Of a stretch of DNA of 43,601 nucleotides, positions 7,868-15,790 are shown piece after piece. The stretch's first letter is position 1. Each line of letters opens with the position of its first letter. The stretch is from Coriobacteriales bacterium (GTDB lineage Bacteria; Actinomycetota; Coriobacteriia; Coriobacteriales; UMGS124), in contig JAFWFL010000048.1 of the NCBI GenBank assembly GCA_017515595.1, forward strand, positions 1 through 43,601. Reading direction: 5' to 3'. Position numbers and translations under genes: made by a program. The notes under the pieces are model-generated. The model saw nothing but the letters and a program-made list of their open reading frames with translations, was not told the DNA's origin and did not search any database.

Positions 7868-9242
7868 GACTAAAAAGCCCGGATTGGTACCCAAGACATT
7901 GATACCCGTTTTCATTAATAACAGGAATTACTTCATTACCGATTTGTAATTGCTTACGTACCCAGTAGCATATACTCGTTGTCATACCAATAGAGTCAGT
8001 ATACTCTTTCATTTTCTCAATGTTCTCAAGAGAAAGCGCGCGGTCAGGCGCTGTCCTGCCACGTTGCTTTTTATGGTCAGCATTGGAAGGCATAATGTAG
8101 TCTTCGTATAATGCTTTCTCCATCTGTTTGTCAAAATAACCGAGCCACTGGCCAAGCATCGCCAAGTTCTCCATACAGGCCGTCAGAAATTCAGGCTTGT
8201 AATTAATGATTCCGTGAGCATGCAAATTATCAAAAAACTCTTTGATATGCTCCTGAGTCAGATACGGAGTAAAAATGGGCTGGACCAGGGCAGAATCAGA
8301 CAGTATGCCGTTTTCCCGGCAAGCGTCAACAGCTTTAAGCCTGTCTTCAATAGGCGCGGCATAAGGCTCCAAAATATTACGATACTCAGACGGCATAATA
8401 GAAACACTAACGTTGTACTGCATTTTGTCTTTGAGCTCTTTAAAGAGATCGAGCAAAGATTCGCCCTCATATTGAGCCATCAAGTGACGGATACCTGCTT
8501 TTGAGGCAATAAAGAGACGGGCGTTAGAATCAGGATACTCTTTAAAATGTTCAATGAATTCCCTGAGGATTCTGTGTGCCAGTCCTGTAACCAAAGTAGG
8601 CTCCTGTAATGCCTCCGTCTTTGGCGAGAAATAATAATAATGATTCCAGTTTTTACCTTTGCTTAATTCTGTGATTTTGCGTTCGATTTCCAGCTTTTTC
8701 TCCGGTGCAGATTCTATTGCACGGGCAAGCTCAGCTAAAAGACGATTCTTTTCTTGCAAATCCTCTTTTGTGACGTTGGCTGTGGGAGTACCGTTCATTT
8801 CTTTTAAGAGTTTACGCACATACAGGTGATAATTATCAAGTATCTTGATTTCCTGCTCATGTACGCCGTCAGTAACCAGGCAGTACTGGCAGCCAACATT
8901 ACAACCAACCACCGGGTTTATCTCAAATGTCAAGGTAGGACAGCGACCGGTATAATTATGTATGGTCGTGTCATATGTCTCATAATCAACTTCTGTAAGA
9001 ACTGCACGGGAGATGGGGATAACGGTCTTCTTTTGATACCTGTTTAAAAAAATGCGCGACCCCTCCGTAAGCTTTGACAATGTTTCAGGAGAAGGCAGAG
9101 TTTGTACACCGAGATTCGATAGATAAGCCTCGTCAATAATCTGCGGAGTAAAACCCGGCAAAGAATAAACGTCCTGTTCATGAGAATACAAATTTGAATA
9201 GGTAATCACTCTGTTCACTGCGTCTGTCCCTTCATTTGGCAT
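7860..9242 (-). CDS. Radical SAM protein, spore-photoproduct-lyase-like subgroup
   Basis: 460 aa. The [4Fe-4S] cluster motif is CNVGCQYC (Cys114, Cys118, Cys121; CX3CX2C), set in TFEINPVVGCNVGCQYCLV, the arrangement seen in SPL-related radical SAM proteins. A charged insert (about residues 130-205) separates the cluster strand from the rest of the barrel, which contains YYYFSPKTEAL, ARLFIASKAG and NVSVSIMPSEY. Radical SAM enzymes use reduced iron-sulfur and S-adenosylmethionine to make a 5'-deoxyadenosyl radical; the substrate here is unknown. Spore DNA repair is unlikely, since nothing else suggests a spore former. Start ATG 9242 has AGAGGTG about 11 nt upstream. The downstream ATP-grasp-like gene overlaps its end, suggesting a two-enzyme pathway. 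No precursor-peptide-like ORF was found upstream. Confidence 0.8.
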   Translation of the reverse strand: MPNEGTDAVNRVITYSNLYSHEQDVYSLPGFTPQIIDEAYLSNLGVQTLPSPETLSKLTEGSRIFLNRYQKKTVIPISRAVLTEVDYETYDTTIHNYTGRCPTLTFEINPVVGCNVGCQYCLVTDGVHEQEIKILDNYHLYVRKLLKEMNGTPTANVTKEDLQEKNRLLAELARAIESAPEKKLEIERKITELSKGKNWNHYYYFSPKTEALQEPTLVTGLAHRILREFIEHFKEYPDSNARLFIASKAGIRHLMAQYEGESLLDLFKELKDKMQYNVSVSIMPSEYRNILEPYAAPIEDRLKAVDACRENGILSDSALVQPIFTPYLTQEHIKEFFDNLHAHGIINYKPEFLTACMENLAMLGQWLGYFDKQMEKALYEDYIMPSNADHKKQRGRTAPDRALSLENIEKMKEYTDSIGMTTSICYWVRKQLQIGNEVIPVINENGYQCLGYQSGLFSHE

Positions 9243-9408
9243 CTATGAAACAGCACCTCTTTGTCACCGGTATCTGAGAATCTGACTGACACCGCGTCTT
9301 CTCAAATCAAAGACAACGCATATAGTTTATGTATCTTAAAAAAGGGTATCCGCCAAATTGTTTTCAAAAGCAGAAAAACAACAATACCATTTGAATTCTC
9401 AGGTATAT

Positions 9409-9449
9409 AAAAAACTAAAAAACCTCGCAAGCAAGGTGTTTGCGAGGTT
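9409..9449 (-). terminator. Rho-independent terminator after tRNA-Leu(CAG)
   Basis: A perfect 10-bp stem (AACCTCGCAA 9421-9430 with TTGCGAGGTT 9440-9449) is followed, on the minus strand, by a T-rich run covering 9420-9409. Confidence 0.88.
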
Positions 9450-9459
9450 ATTGTTCTTA

Positions 9460-9546
9460 TGGTGCGGGTGAAAGGACTTGAACCTTCACGAGATTGCTCC
9501 CACATGGACCTGAACCATGCGCGTCTGCCAATTCCGCCACGCCCGC
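9460..9546 (-). tRNA. tRNA-Leu(CAG)
   Basis: The gene reads GCGGGCGTGGCGGAATTGGC at its 5' end, has anticodon loop TTCAGGT (anticodon CAG), a class II variable arm, T-loop GGTTCAAGTCC and encoded CCA. The acceptor stem (GCGGGCG with CACCCGC) carries one apparent C6-A67 mismatch; the other six pairs are canonical. Confidence 0.93.
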
Positions 9547-9607
9547 GTAAGGTAAAATGATACTCTATTTCTTACCTGGGACTCATTTTTTATAGAACTA
9601 CACAAAA

Positions 9608-10426
9608 TTATCGCACGCCGAGGAGTTTCTCGGCAGTTTGCATGCATTGTTCTACGATTTGATCATTTTGCCATACACCGTTTGCGGCATTTGCGAGCTC
9701 TCCGTATGCCAAAATGCTGCCGGTCTTCATATTGCGAATACCGGTAACCAGGTCTTGAGCACGTGTGCAAAATTCCTGAGCGGCAGCGTTTGCCTGGGCA
9801 ATCTGTTTTTGGACATTGGCTGGTAAAACACTCGGTACATCAACAGTGGCAAGAGCTTTGCTGTAATTAAAGATGTTGGTACTTATAGCATCAAGAGTTT
9901 CATCATCGAGTGCAAGCAAAACGCCGTTTGCGTTATTGCTCCCTCCTGCAACGCCAATTATAACGTCAGAGGTAATGGGAGTTCCCGCAAGAACGCGGTC
10001 TACCGGGTTGCCCACGGCGTTTTTCCAGCCCAGATAAGCTTGTCCCTGAGCGGGATCAGAAAAATCTGCCACAACAACACCTGAACCTGAACCAGAGCTA
10101 ACCACCTGCCGGTATGTCTCTTCAAACGTCATGCCCTGGCCTGCGGCTCCGTTATTGGCCGATCCCTGGCCTATGCCCAAAAGCCCGTCAATAAAATCAC
10201 CGAATATTGATGTTCCGGTTTCTATAACACCTGTTGGATCAGGTATTCCATTCTCAGTAAGCGTAGCCGTTGCATCATTCACCAGACCGTCTACGGCCTT
10301 CCCAATGCTGTTAATGCTCTGTTGAACCACGGGGCTTGCAACGGTATAAACAATGCAGGCCGCAAAAATCATCACTGCAATCGATGTAAGGATGTGACAA
10401 ATTATTGAGCAAATTCTATAAAACAC
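9608..10426 (-). CDS. Hypothetical membrane-anchored or secreted protein
   Basis: 272 aa, not recognised. One hydrophobic segment at the N-terminus (about residues 5-30: CSIICHILTSIAVMIFAACI) is a signal anchor or uncleaved signal. The rest is soluble, rich in Ala, Asn, Gly and Val, with a flexible SGSGSG stretch near the middle and a helical C-terminus with two cysteines (EFC, EQC), so the exported part could form a disulfide. GTG 10426 is selected because AAAGGGGG lies 5 nt upstream. An in-frame GTG at 10456 would give 10 extra residues and has no spaced ribosome site. It is divergent from the kinase operon, so it could be co-regulated with it, but nothing in the protein shows its role. Confidence 0.7.
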   Translation of the reverse strand: MFYRICSIICHILTSIAVMIFAACIVYTVASPVVQQSINSIGKAVDGLVNDATATLTENGIPDPTGVIETGTSIFGDFIDGLLGIGQGSANNGAAGQGMTFEETYRQVVSSGSGSGVVVADFSDPAQGQAYLGWKNAVGNPVDRVLAGTPITSDVIIGVAGGSNNANGVLLALDDETLDAISTNIFNYSKALATVDVPSVLPANVQKQIAQANAAAQEFCTRAQDLVTGIRNMKTGSILAYGELANAANGVWQNDQIVEQCMQTAEKLLGVR

Positions 10427-10478
10427 AGGCGCCCCCTTTGAGAGACGATACCGCACCCTGAATCGTTACATTTGTGCA

Positions 10479-10492
10479 ATACACATTACCAC
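10479..10492 (-). promoter_or_regulatory. Shared motif GTGGTAATGTGTAT, candidate regulator site (copy 1)
   Basis: On the minus strand this reads GTGGTAATGTGTAT, 53 nt upstream of the start at 10426. The identical 14-mer occurs at 31464-31477 and its first 10 bases at 36766-36775, all between divergent genes. No protein partner can be named. Confidence 0.35.
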
Positions 10493-10510
10493 ATATCTCA
10501 GGCCCATAAA

Positions 10511-10540
10511 TTGAGGTACAATAATACCCATAAATATATA
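10511..10540 (+). promoter_or_regulatory. Weak candidate promoter for the kinase-FHA-PP2C-RodA/PbpA operon
   Basis: TTGAGG (10511-10516), an 18-bp spacer and TATATA (10535-10540) would start transcription near 10547. If right, a TTG start at 10550 would be nearly leaderless, favouring GTG 10595 for the kinase. Confidence 0.3.
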
Positions 10541-10594
10541 TGATCACTATTGGGTCTTAAAAAACACAGCTCAAACCTACGAAAGAGACCGGAC

Positions 10595-12463
10595 GTGCCT
10601 GTTAATGCCATTGACATACATGATGAACTCCTCCTGGGGCGTTATCGCGTTCTTGAAGAACGTGGTCACGGCGGGTTTGGCACGGTCTTTATCTGCTGGG
10701 ATCCAAGGCTTATGCGGCGTGTTGCCATCAAATCTATCAGACTTGATCAATCAGCAAATCAAGGCCCCAAAAAACGCGCCAATAAAGGACAACCCAACCC
10801 ATTGCAAAATGCAGACGAGGCTGAGCGTCGCGAGCGCCTGCTCCATGCCGCTCTTGCCGAGACGCGCACCGCAAGCATGCTCTCCCACCCAAATATTGTG
10901 CAGATGCTCGACTTTGAAAACGACGCCGAGTATGCCTATATCATCATGGAATATGTTGAGGGTACAAGTCTTGCCCACCTTCTCGAAGCAGATGAGAACG
11001 GCATGCTAAATGCTGATGAGGCTGCCGCTGTTGTTGAGGCAGTTTGCGATGCTCTCCAGTTTGCCCATGAAAACGGCGTACTCCACCTGGATATTAAGCC
11101 TGACAACATTCTCATCGAAGCCTCGGGCCGTGTAAAACTTGCAGACTTTGGCATGGCTGCTTTGAGTTCAGCCACAGGATACTCCGGAGCTCGCGGCGGT
11201 ACAGTTGGTTACATGCCCCCCGAGCAGATTGAAGGCGGAGACGTAGATGTACGCACCGACATCTTTGCGTTTGCCTGCGTCATGTACGAAGCGCTTACCG
11301 GCGTGCGTCCTTTTAACGCTCCTACCATACAGCAATCGCTGGAGCTCGTGAACGCAGGAGCCGCCGACCCATGCGCTTTGAATGACAGCATTCATGAGGT
11401 TACGGCAGACGCTCTGCTTGTTGCCCTTGACCCTGATCCTGACATGCGCCCGTCGAGCGCTCAGGGTTTGGGCGAAGAATTGTTACGCGGACTTGGTAAA
11501 CCAAAAGCAGGCAGACGTAGTCTTGCAAACTTTGTCAGCGAGATTCGCGATGATTCAGAGCCTGCACAAGAACCCAGTCAGGCTTATTCACAAAAACTTG
11601 AGCCCCAGCCCTGGAGCGAAACGGGGCCTTTGGGCCAGCTTTCTCCTCGCGGAATACTCTGTGTCTTGCGCATTATTGCGGGTATCAGCGCCGGCTGCCT
11701 TGCAGGGTTTTGCATGATGTGTATAGGCGGAGCTCAGATTGCCGCCGCTCTTGCCGCCGGCATTGTAGTAGGAGCACTCGGTATCGCAGCGCCTCATTTG
11801 GGCAGCGCATTAGCGCTCATTAGCCTCATAGCGGCATGTATAACAACTTTAGCCTGGCCTCTTGCTTTGGTTGTAACGCCGGTAAGTATCTTGTGGTGGA
11901 TTTTTATTGGACGATATTTCCCCATTTCGAGCGCTTTTACCTTAACTCCCATATGTATACCTCAGTTTGCGACCCCCTTCCCCGCTCTTGCAGGCGGGCT
12001 TTTACTGACACCGGCAAGGATTGCGGTAAGCTCAGCCTTGGGTTGTATAGTTTGCCTTACCCTTTGTGCACTTTCTGCTTCACCAACATATGGGGTTATA
12101 GCCCTTGAGCAGTTAGGAAATGTCTCGGCTCACGAAATTGGCGTTGCTACGCGCCTGCTCGTTAGCTCAGGTTCAACCTGGACTTCAATGCTTGGGTTTG
12201 TTGCAGCCGGAACTGTCTTGTCAGTTTTTGCCACCAACGGAGGATCGGTGAGATGCTACATTGGAGCACTGGCCGCGCTGATTGTTCTTCTGGTTGCACA
12301 CGTACTATGCACACTCATGGAAAATGACGGTACTTGGCCAATACTTTTTCCGGAATCCTTAGTACACGTGATTTTCTCGATTATACTAGTATGTCTTATG
12401 ATTTTCTTTATTGGTACCCCACGCGCACTGGCTATTGAGCGCGCGACAACCGAGTATGTTTAG
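10595..12463 (+). CDS. Ser/Thr protein kinase with polytopic C-terminal membrane domain
   Basis: 622 aa. An N-terminal Hanks-type kinase domain shows the Gly loop GHGGFGTV, the ATP lysine in VAIK, HLDIKPDN in the catalytic loop, LADFG and the PPE of the activation-segment end. The Arg of HRD is Leu (HLD), making it a non-RD kinase. A Lys/Asn/Gln-rich insert of about 30 residues sits between VAIK and helix C. From about residue 350 the protein has roughly eight to ten hydrophobic segments instead of PASTA domains. Start: GTG 10595 with a modest AAAGAG upstream, or TTG 10550 (15 residues more) without a ribosome site. It takes the place of a PknA-like second kinase at the head of the signalling/cell-wall operon. 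It probably phosphorylates Thr on proteins read by the FHA proteins downstream; the membrane domain may sense a lipid or be a transporter remnant. Confidence 0.85.
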   Translation: MPVNAIDIHDELLLGRYRVLEERGHGGFGTVFICWDPRLMRRVAIKSIRLDQSANQGPKKRANKGQPNPLQNADEAERRERLLHAALAETRTASMLSHPNIVQMLDFENDAEYAYIIMEYVEGTSLAHLLEADENGMLNADEAAAVVEAVCDALQFAHENGVLHLDIKPDNILIEASGRVKLADFGMAALSSATGYSGARGGTVGYMPPEQIEGGDVDVRTDIFAFACVMYEALTGVRPFNAPTIQQSLELVNAGAADPCALNDSIHEVTADALLVALDPDPDMRPSSAQGLGEELLRGLGKPKAGRRSLANFVSEIRDDSEPAQEPSQAYSQKLEPQPWSETGPLGQLSPRGILCVLRIIAGISAGCLAGFCMMCIGGAQIAAALAAGIVVGALGIAAPHLGSALALISLIAACITTLAWPLALVVTPVSILWWIFIGRYFPISSAFTLTPICIPQFATPFPALAGGLLLTPARIAVSSALGCIVCLTLCALSASPTYGVIALEQLGNVSAHEIGVATRLLVSSGSTWTSMLGFVAAGTVLSVFATNGGSVRCYIGALAALIVLLVAHVLCTLMENDGTWPILFPESLVHVIFSIILVCLMIFFIGTPRALAIERATTEYV

Positions 12464-12490
12464 GATCGCCACACGGCAGAGAGGTGAGTT

Positions 12491-13465
12491 ATGAACCTGG
12501 TCGATATACTTGAAAACCGTATGACCGAACTCTTTGAAGGCAAGCGCCTAAAAACGCCATTCCCTTTTAAGAAACTTGCAAAGCAGGCTACACGTGAAAT
12601 GAAGCGCAACGCCCAACAGACCGGTGACGCCGCAATCGCTCCTTCACTTTATACCATTCTCATCAACCCCACTGATGATGCGGTAATCGCCCCTATTTAC
12701 CAGCAAGTTACTGATGAACTTGTAGACTTTTTAACTCACGAAGCAAGAAACGCCGGCCTCACTGTTGCGGTTTCGCCCATGGTCCGCTTTATTGCCGACG
12801 GCAATGTGCGTCAGGGCAAGCTCGAGGTTATTGCCGAGGTAGTTGAATCCGAGATACTCGAAGAAGTACGTCTGGAAGAAGCTAAGTATACCGAGGCACA
12901 TATGCGTGCCGCCGGCTCAGCTCCGGTTCCTCGGCAACAAAAGAGCCAGGTTGCAATGCCTGACCAGCGTCAGAGCGCAAGACCCGCATCTCCGCAACCG
13001 TCTGCTCAGCAACAGGTTGTGCCCCAAGTTCCGCAACAAAACAAACCGTCCGTGCAACAAAACGCTCCGTCAGGTTTTACTGCGGGCGAGGCGCCGGTAC
13101 AGGTTCCTATCACTACGTCCGGTATGCCTGCTCAACCTCAAAAACCGGTTCAAACACCTGACCAACCAGAAAACTATGTTTGCGAATTTGTAGATACCAC
13201 AAATCCAAATCGTGTTCTGCGCATTACCAAAGACGTTGCAGTCATTGGTCGTGAGAGCACAATGGCAGATATTGTCTTGCAGGATACCAATGTAAGCCGC
13301 AGACATGCTGAAGTTACTCATGATCTAACCGGTTGGCATATCCGCGACCTGGGCAGCACTAACGGCACTCGTGTTAACGGCTCGCGTGTTCAGGGCATCT
13401 ATGACCTGAGAAGCGGCGATATTGTACAGTGTGGTCTCATTAAGCTTGCGTTTAGAGAGCTGTAA
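12491..13465 (+). CDS. fhaA: FhaA-type protein: DUF3662 domain plus FHA domain
   Basis: 324 aa. The N-terminal 120 residues (start MNLVDILENRMTELFEG, later FKKLAKQATREMKR) are the DUF3662 domain of actinobacterial FhaA. A Pro/Gln-rich linker covers about 145-230. The C-terminal FHA domain (about 240-324) has the phospho-Thr-binding set GRESTMADIVL, SRRHAEV and DLGSTNGTRVNG. In mycobacteria FhaA binds phosphorylated partners at sites of cell-wall synthesis, including the pseudokinase linked to MurJ. ATG 12491 has GAGGTG 4 nt upstream. It follows the polytopic kinase by 27 bp and precedes fhaB by 2 bp, so the three are clearly one transcript. Confidence 0.92.
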   Translation: MNLVDILENRMTELFEGKRLKTPFPFKKLAKQATREMKRNAQQTGDAAIAPSLYTILINPTDDAVIAPIYQQVTDELVDFLTHEARNAGLTVAVSPMVRFIADGNVRQGKLEVIAEVVESEILEEVRLEEAKYTEAHMRAAGSAPVPRQQKSQVAMPDQRQSARPASPQPSAQQQVVPQVPQQNKPSVQQNAPSGFTAGEAPVQVPITTSGMPAQPQKPVQTPDQPENYVCEFVDTTNPNRVLRITKDVAVIGRESTMADIVLQDTNVSRRHAEVTHDLTGWHIRDLGSTNGTRVNGSRVQGIYDLRSGDIVQCGLIKLAFREL

Positions 13466-13467
13466 TC

Positions 13468-13881
13468 ATGCCTGCTGTGGTATTGTTTATTGGACGCATT
13501 TTTTTAGTAGTGGCTTTGTTTGTTTTTTTGTTTGCCATTATGAAAACCGGCGTTGGCCTTGTAAAAGGTCAGCGCAGCGTTGCAGCCGTTTGGTGCATTG
13601 ACATTATTGATGGGTCTGACCAGGTAAAAGGCATACACGTTGATATAATGGGGCCGGTTGTCGTGGGCCGCTCTCCGGGAGCAGATATAATGCTGCCCGG
13701 TGTGTATGTAAGCGGCAAACACGCACGTTTTGCACCGCAGGGACCGGCGCTTGTGGTTGAAGATCTTAATTCACGCAACGGCACTATCGCAAACGGCCGC
13801 ACCATTTTGGGTCCCACCGTTCTCCATGACGGCGACCTTGTACAAGTAGGCGACACGGTAATGAGAGTGACCAGACAATGA
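13468..13881 (+). CDS. fhaB: FhaB-type membrane-anchored FHA protein
   Basis: 137 aa. One N-terminal membrane helix (about 4-26) and a short linker lead to a single FHA domain with VVGRSPGADIML (65-76), SGKHARF (82-88) and DLNSRNGT (99-106). The Ser, Arg and Asn that contact phospho-Thr are present. FhaB (FipA in mycobacteria) links kinase signalling to FtsZ/FtsQ and septal or apical growth. The stop overlaps the phosphatase start as ATGA (13878-13881), so the two are translationally coupled. Confidence 0.92.
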   Translation: MPAVVLFIGRIFLVVALFVFLFAIMKTGVGLVKGQRSVAAVWCIDIIDGSDQVKGIHVDIMGPVVVGRSPGADIMLPGVYVSGKHARFAPQGPALVVEDLNSRNGTIANGRTILGPTVLHDGDLVQVGDTVMRVTRQ

Positions 13882-15788
13882 GTGAATACGGGGTGTCCGA
13901 GAACACCGGTTCCGCACAACCCAATATCGACAACAGTACAGATACCTCATCTTCTGTCCTCAACACTCAGGCGTCTTCTGACGAGCTCGAAGCCCTTGCA
14001 GAGAGCTATATTGCCACAATTGACGCACAGGACACAATCCAACCCCCAATACAGGACCAGATGAGTGTTTCTCAGTCTGATGCAGCTGTTCTTCCCGCCA
14101 GCGAACAACCGTTATCTCCGGCATCGGAACAACTCGATGAAGATGCCCAAATGGCTGTTGCGGCACTCTCCAATGATGATTCAGCTCAAGAAGTGCGTGA
14201 TCCTGATCCTCAGACATTGACAGCCGGCGGCGAGCCCCTGTCAAACAACAGCCCTTCTCAAGAAATTCCGCTGTCCTCACAGCTCGAACCTCAGCCAGAA
14301 AATTTTGGCGGAGATCCGGCAGGAGAAGCGAATGTTTCTCAGCAGAGCAACAGTGTGCTTCCCAACGACATTACCGAAATTTTTACTGCAATCCCGGCAA
14401 ATGTTTTGCCTTCTGACGGATACCAGGGGACTGTCCTTTTAGATAGCACTGCTTCACAAGCAGGCCAGGTAACCTCTCTTGGTTCTTCTTATACAGATAC
14501 AACACAGCAAAGTGATGCCAAACAATCTGACGTTGACCAAATTGAGCAGGCCGCTCTCGAACACGAAAACCTCAATCCTGCAACTACTCTGCCGTTTTCT
14601 CCTGCAGAACTGTTAAAAGAAACACAGAGGGCTCCTGCCGAGCGTGTCAGCGGCGCTGCGAGAGGAACCGGCTCGCTCGCATGGGGTTCCCGAAGCGATA
14701 TTGGCTGTATACGTTCACACAATGAAGATTCGTTTTTAATCAGGTTTCCTCTGTTTGCCGTTGCCGACGGTATGGGCGGACACGAAGCCGGCGAGATAGC
14801 AAGTACCATTGCTGTTTCGACGCTTGCTACAACCGCTCCCGCATCTCCTGACCACGAATCATTGGGAAAAGCGCTTGAGAGTGCAAACGAAGCTATTATT
14901 CAGGCTGCCGGCTGTGGTCTTGGCAAACCGGGAATGGGAACCACCTGCACCGCTGCTGTTATTGACGGAGATCGCATGGCCATTGCCCATGTTGGAGACT
15001 CACGTTGTTATTTGCTCCACGCAGGCCAGCTTGTACGCATTACACATGACCACTCGTTTGTAGAAGAGCTTGTTGCCGCCGGCCAGATTACACCTGAAGA
15101 AGCCCGGGTACATCCTAATCGCTCAGTCATAACAAGAGCTTTGGGCAGTGATCCCGCAATGCGTGCAGACAGCTTTACTATTAACGTTGTACGCGGCGAC
15201 CGCATTCTCTTATGCACTGACGGACTCAATTCCATGGTTCCTGACGCTCTTATAGAAGAATCAATGGTTTCTACCCCCACGCCTCAGTCTTGCGCCGACA
15301 GCCTTGTAGAGCTTGCGCTTTCCCGCGGAGGTTATGATAATATCAGCTGTATTGTTATTGATATTAAAGATGACGGCACGCTCGCCCGTGCAATGCGTCT
15401 GCGCATACGCAATATTCTTCTTGGTCTCTGCGCCTTGGCCGGAGTCCTTCTCGCCATTCTTTTGGGTGTCTATGGTTATGCACAACACACCTGGTATTTA
15501 GCAGATTCCAACGGATATGTAACCCTTAACCGAGGCTTACCCGGCGATTGGGGTATTTTGCCGTTTAACGAGGTCATTGAAGTCACCGAAATCGAGAGTT
15601 CCAAGCTTTCCGGTGCGGTTGAGGCACGCCTTACTCAAGGTATCATGTTTGGTAGTGAAGAAGAAGCCCGGAAAGTTATTGGAAGCTACCGTAATCTTAT
15701 ATTGGCAGATGAGCAGGCAAAAGCTGCAGAATCAGAAAAGATTTCTTCTGCACGAGCTGCTGCCTCAGCCGGCGAAGCGGGTGCATAA
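13878..15788 (+). CDS. pstP: PP2C-family Ser/Thr phosphatase (PstP) with long N-terminal extension
   Basis: 636 aa against roughly 510 for mycobacterial PstP. Residues 1-265 are acidic, low-complexity and rich in Ser, Gln, Pro and Thr, with no fold recognisable. The PP2C domain (about 266-500) has RSHNEDSFL, VADGMGGHEAG (295-305), GTTCTAAV, HVGDSRCYLL, LLCTDGLNSM and GGYDNIS, supplying the metal-binding aspartates. A single membrane helix (about 514-536) is followed by an external tail of about 100 residues. It reverses kinase phosphorylation in the same operon. The start overlaps fhaB by 4 bp and the end is 2 bp before the RodA-PbpA gene. The cytoplasmic extension, absent from classic PstP, may be a kinase substrate or docking region. 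Confidence 0.92.
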   Translation: MSEYGVSENTGSAQPNIDNSTDTSSSVLNTQASSDELEALAESYIATIDAQDTIQPPIQDQMSVSQSDAAVLPASEQPLSPASEQLDEDAQMAVAALSNDDSAQEVRDPDPQTLTAGGEPLSNNSPSQEIPLSSQLEPQPENFGGDPAGEANVSQQSNSVLPNDITEIFTAIPANVLPSDGYQGTVLLDSTASQAGQVTSLGSSYTDTTQQSDAKQSDVDQIEQAALEHENLNPATTLPFSPAELLKETQRAPAERVSGAARGTGSLAWGSRSDIGCIRSHNEDSFLIRFPLFAVADGMGGHEAGEIASTIAVSTLATTAPASPDHESLGKALESANEAIIQAAGCGLGKPGMGTTCTAAVIDGDRMAIAHVGDSRCYLLHAGQLVRITHDHSFVEELVAAGQITPEEARVHPNRSVITRALGSDPAMRADSFTINVVRGDRILLCTDGLNSMVPDALIEESMVSTPTPQSCADSLVELALSRGGYDNISCIVIDIKDDGTLARAMRLRIRNILLGLCALAGVLLAILLGVYGYAQHTWYLADSNGYVTLNRGLPGDWGILPFNEVIEVTEIESSKLSGAVEARLTQGIMFGSEEEARKVIGSYRNLILADEQAKAAESEKISSARAAASAGEAGA

Positions 15789-15790
15789 GC

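Noticed and set aside
9243-9420. A precursor peptide gene for the radical SAM unit
   Set aside because: Only reading frames of 4-10 codons without ribosome sites occur on either strand.
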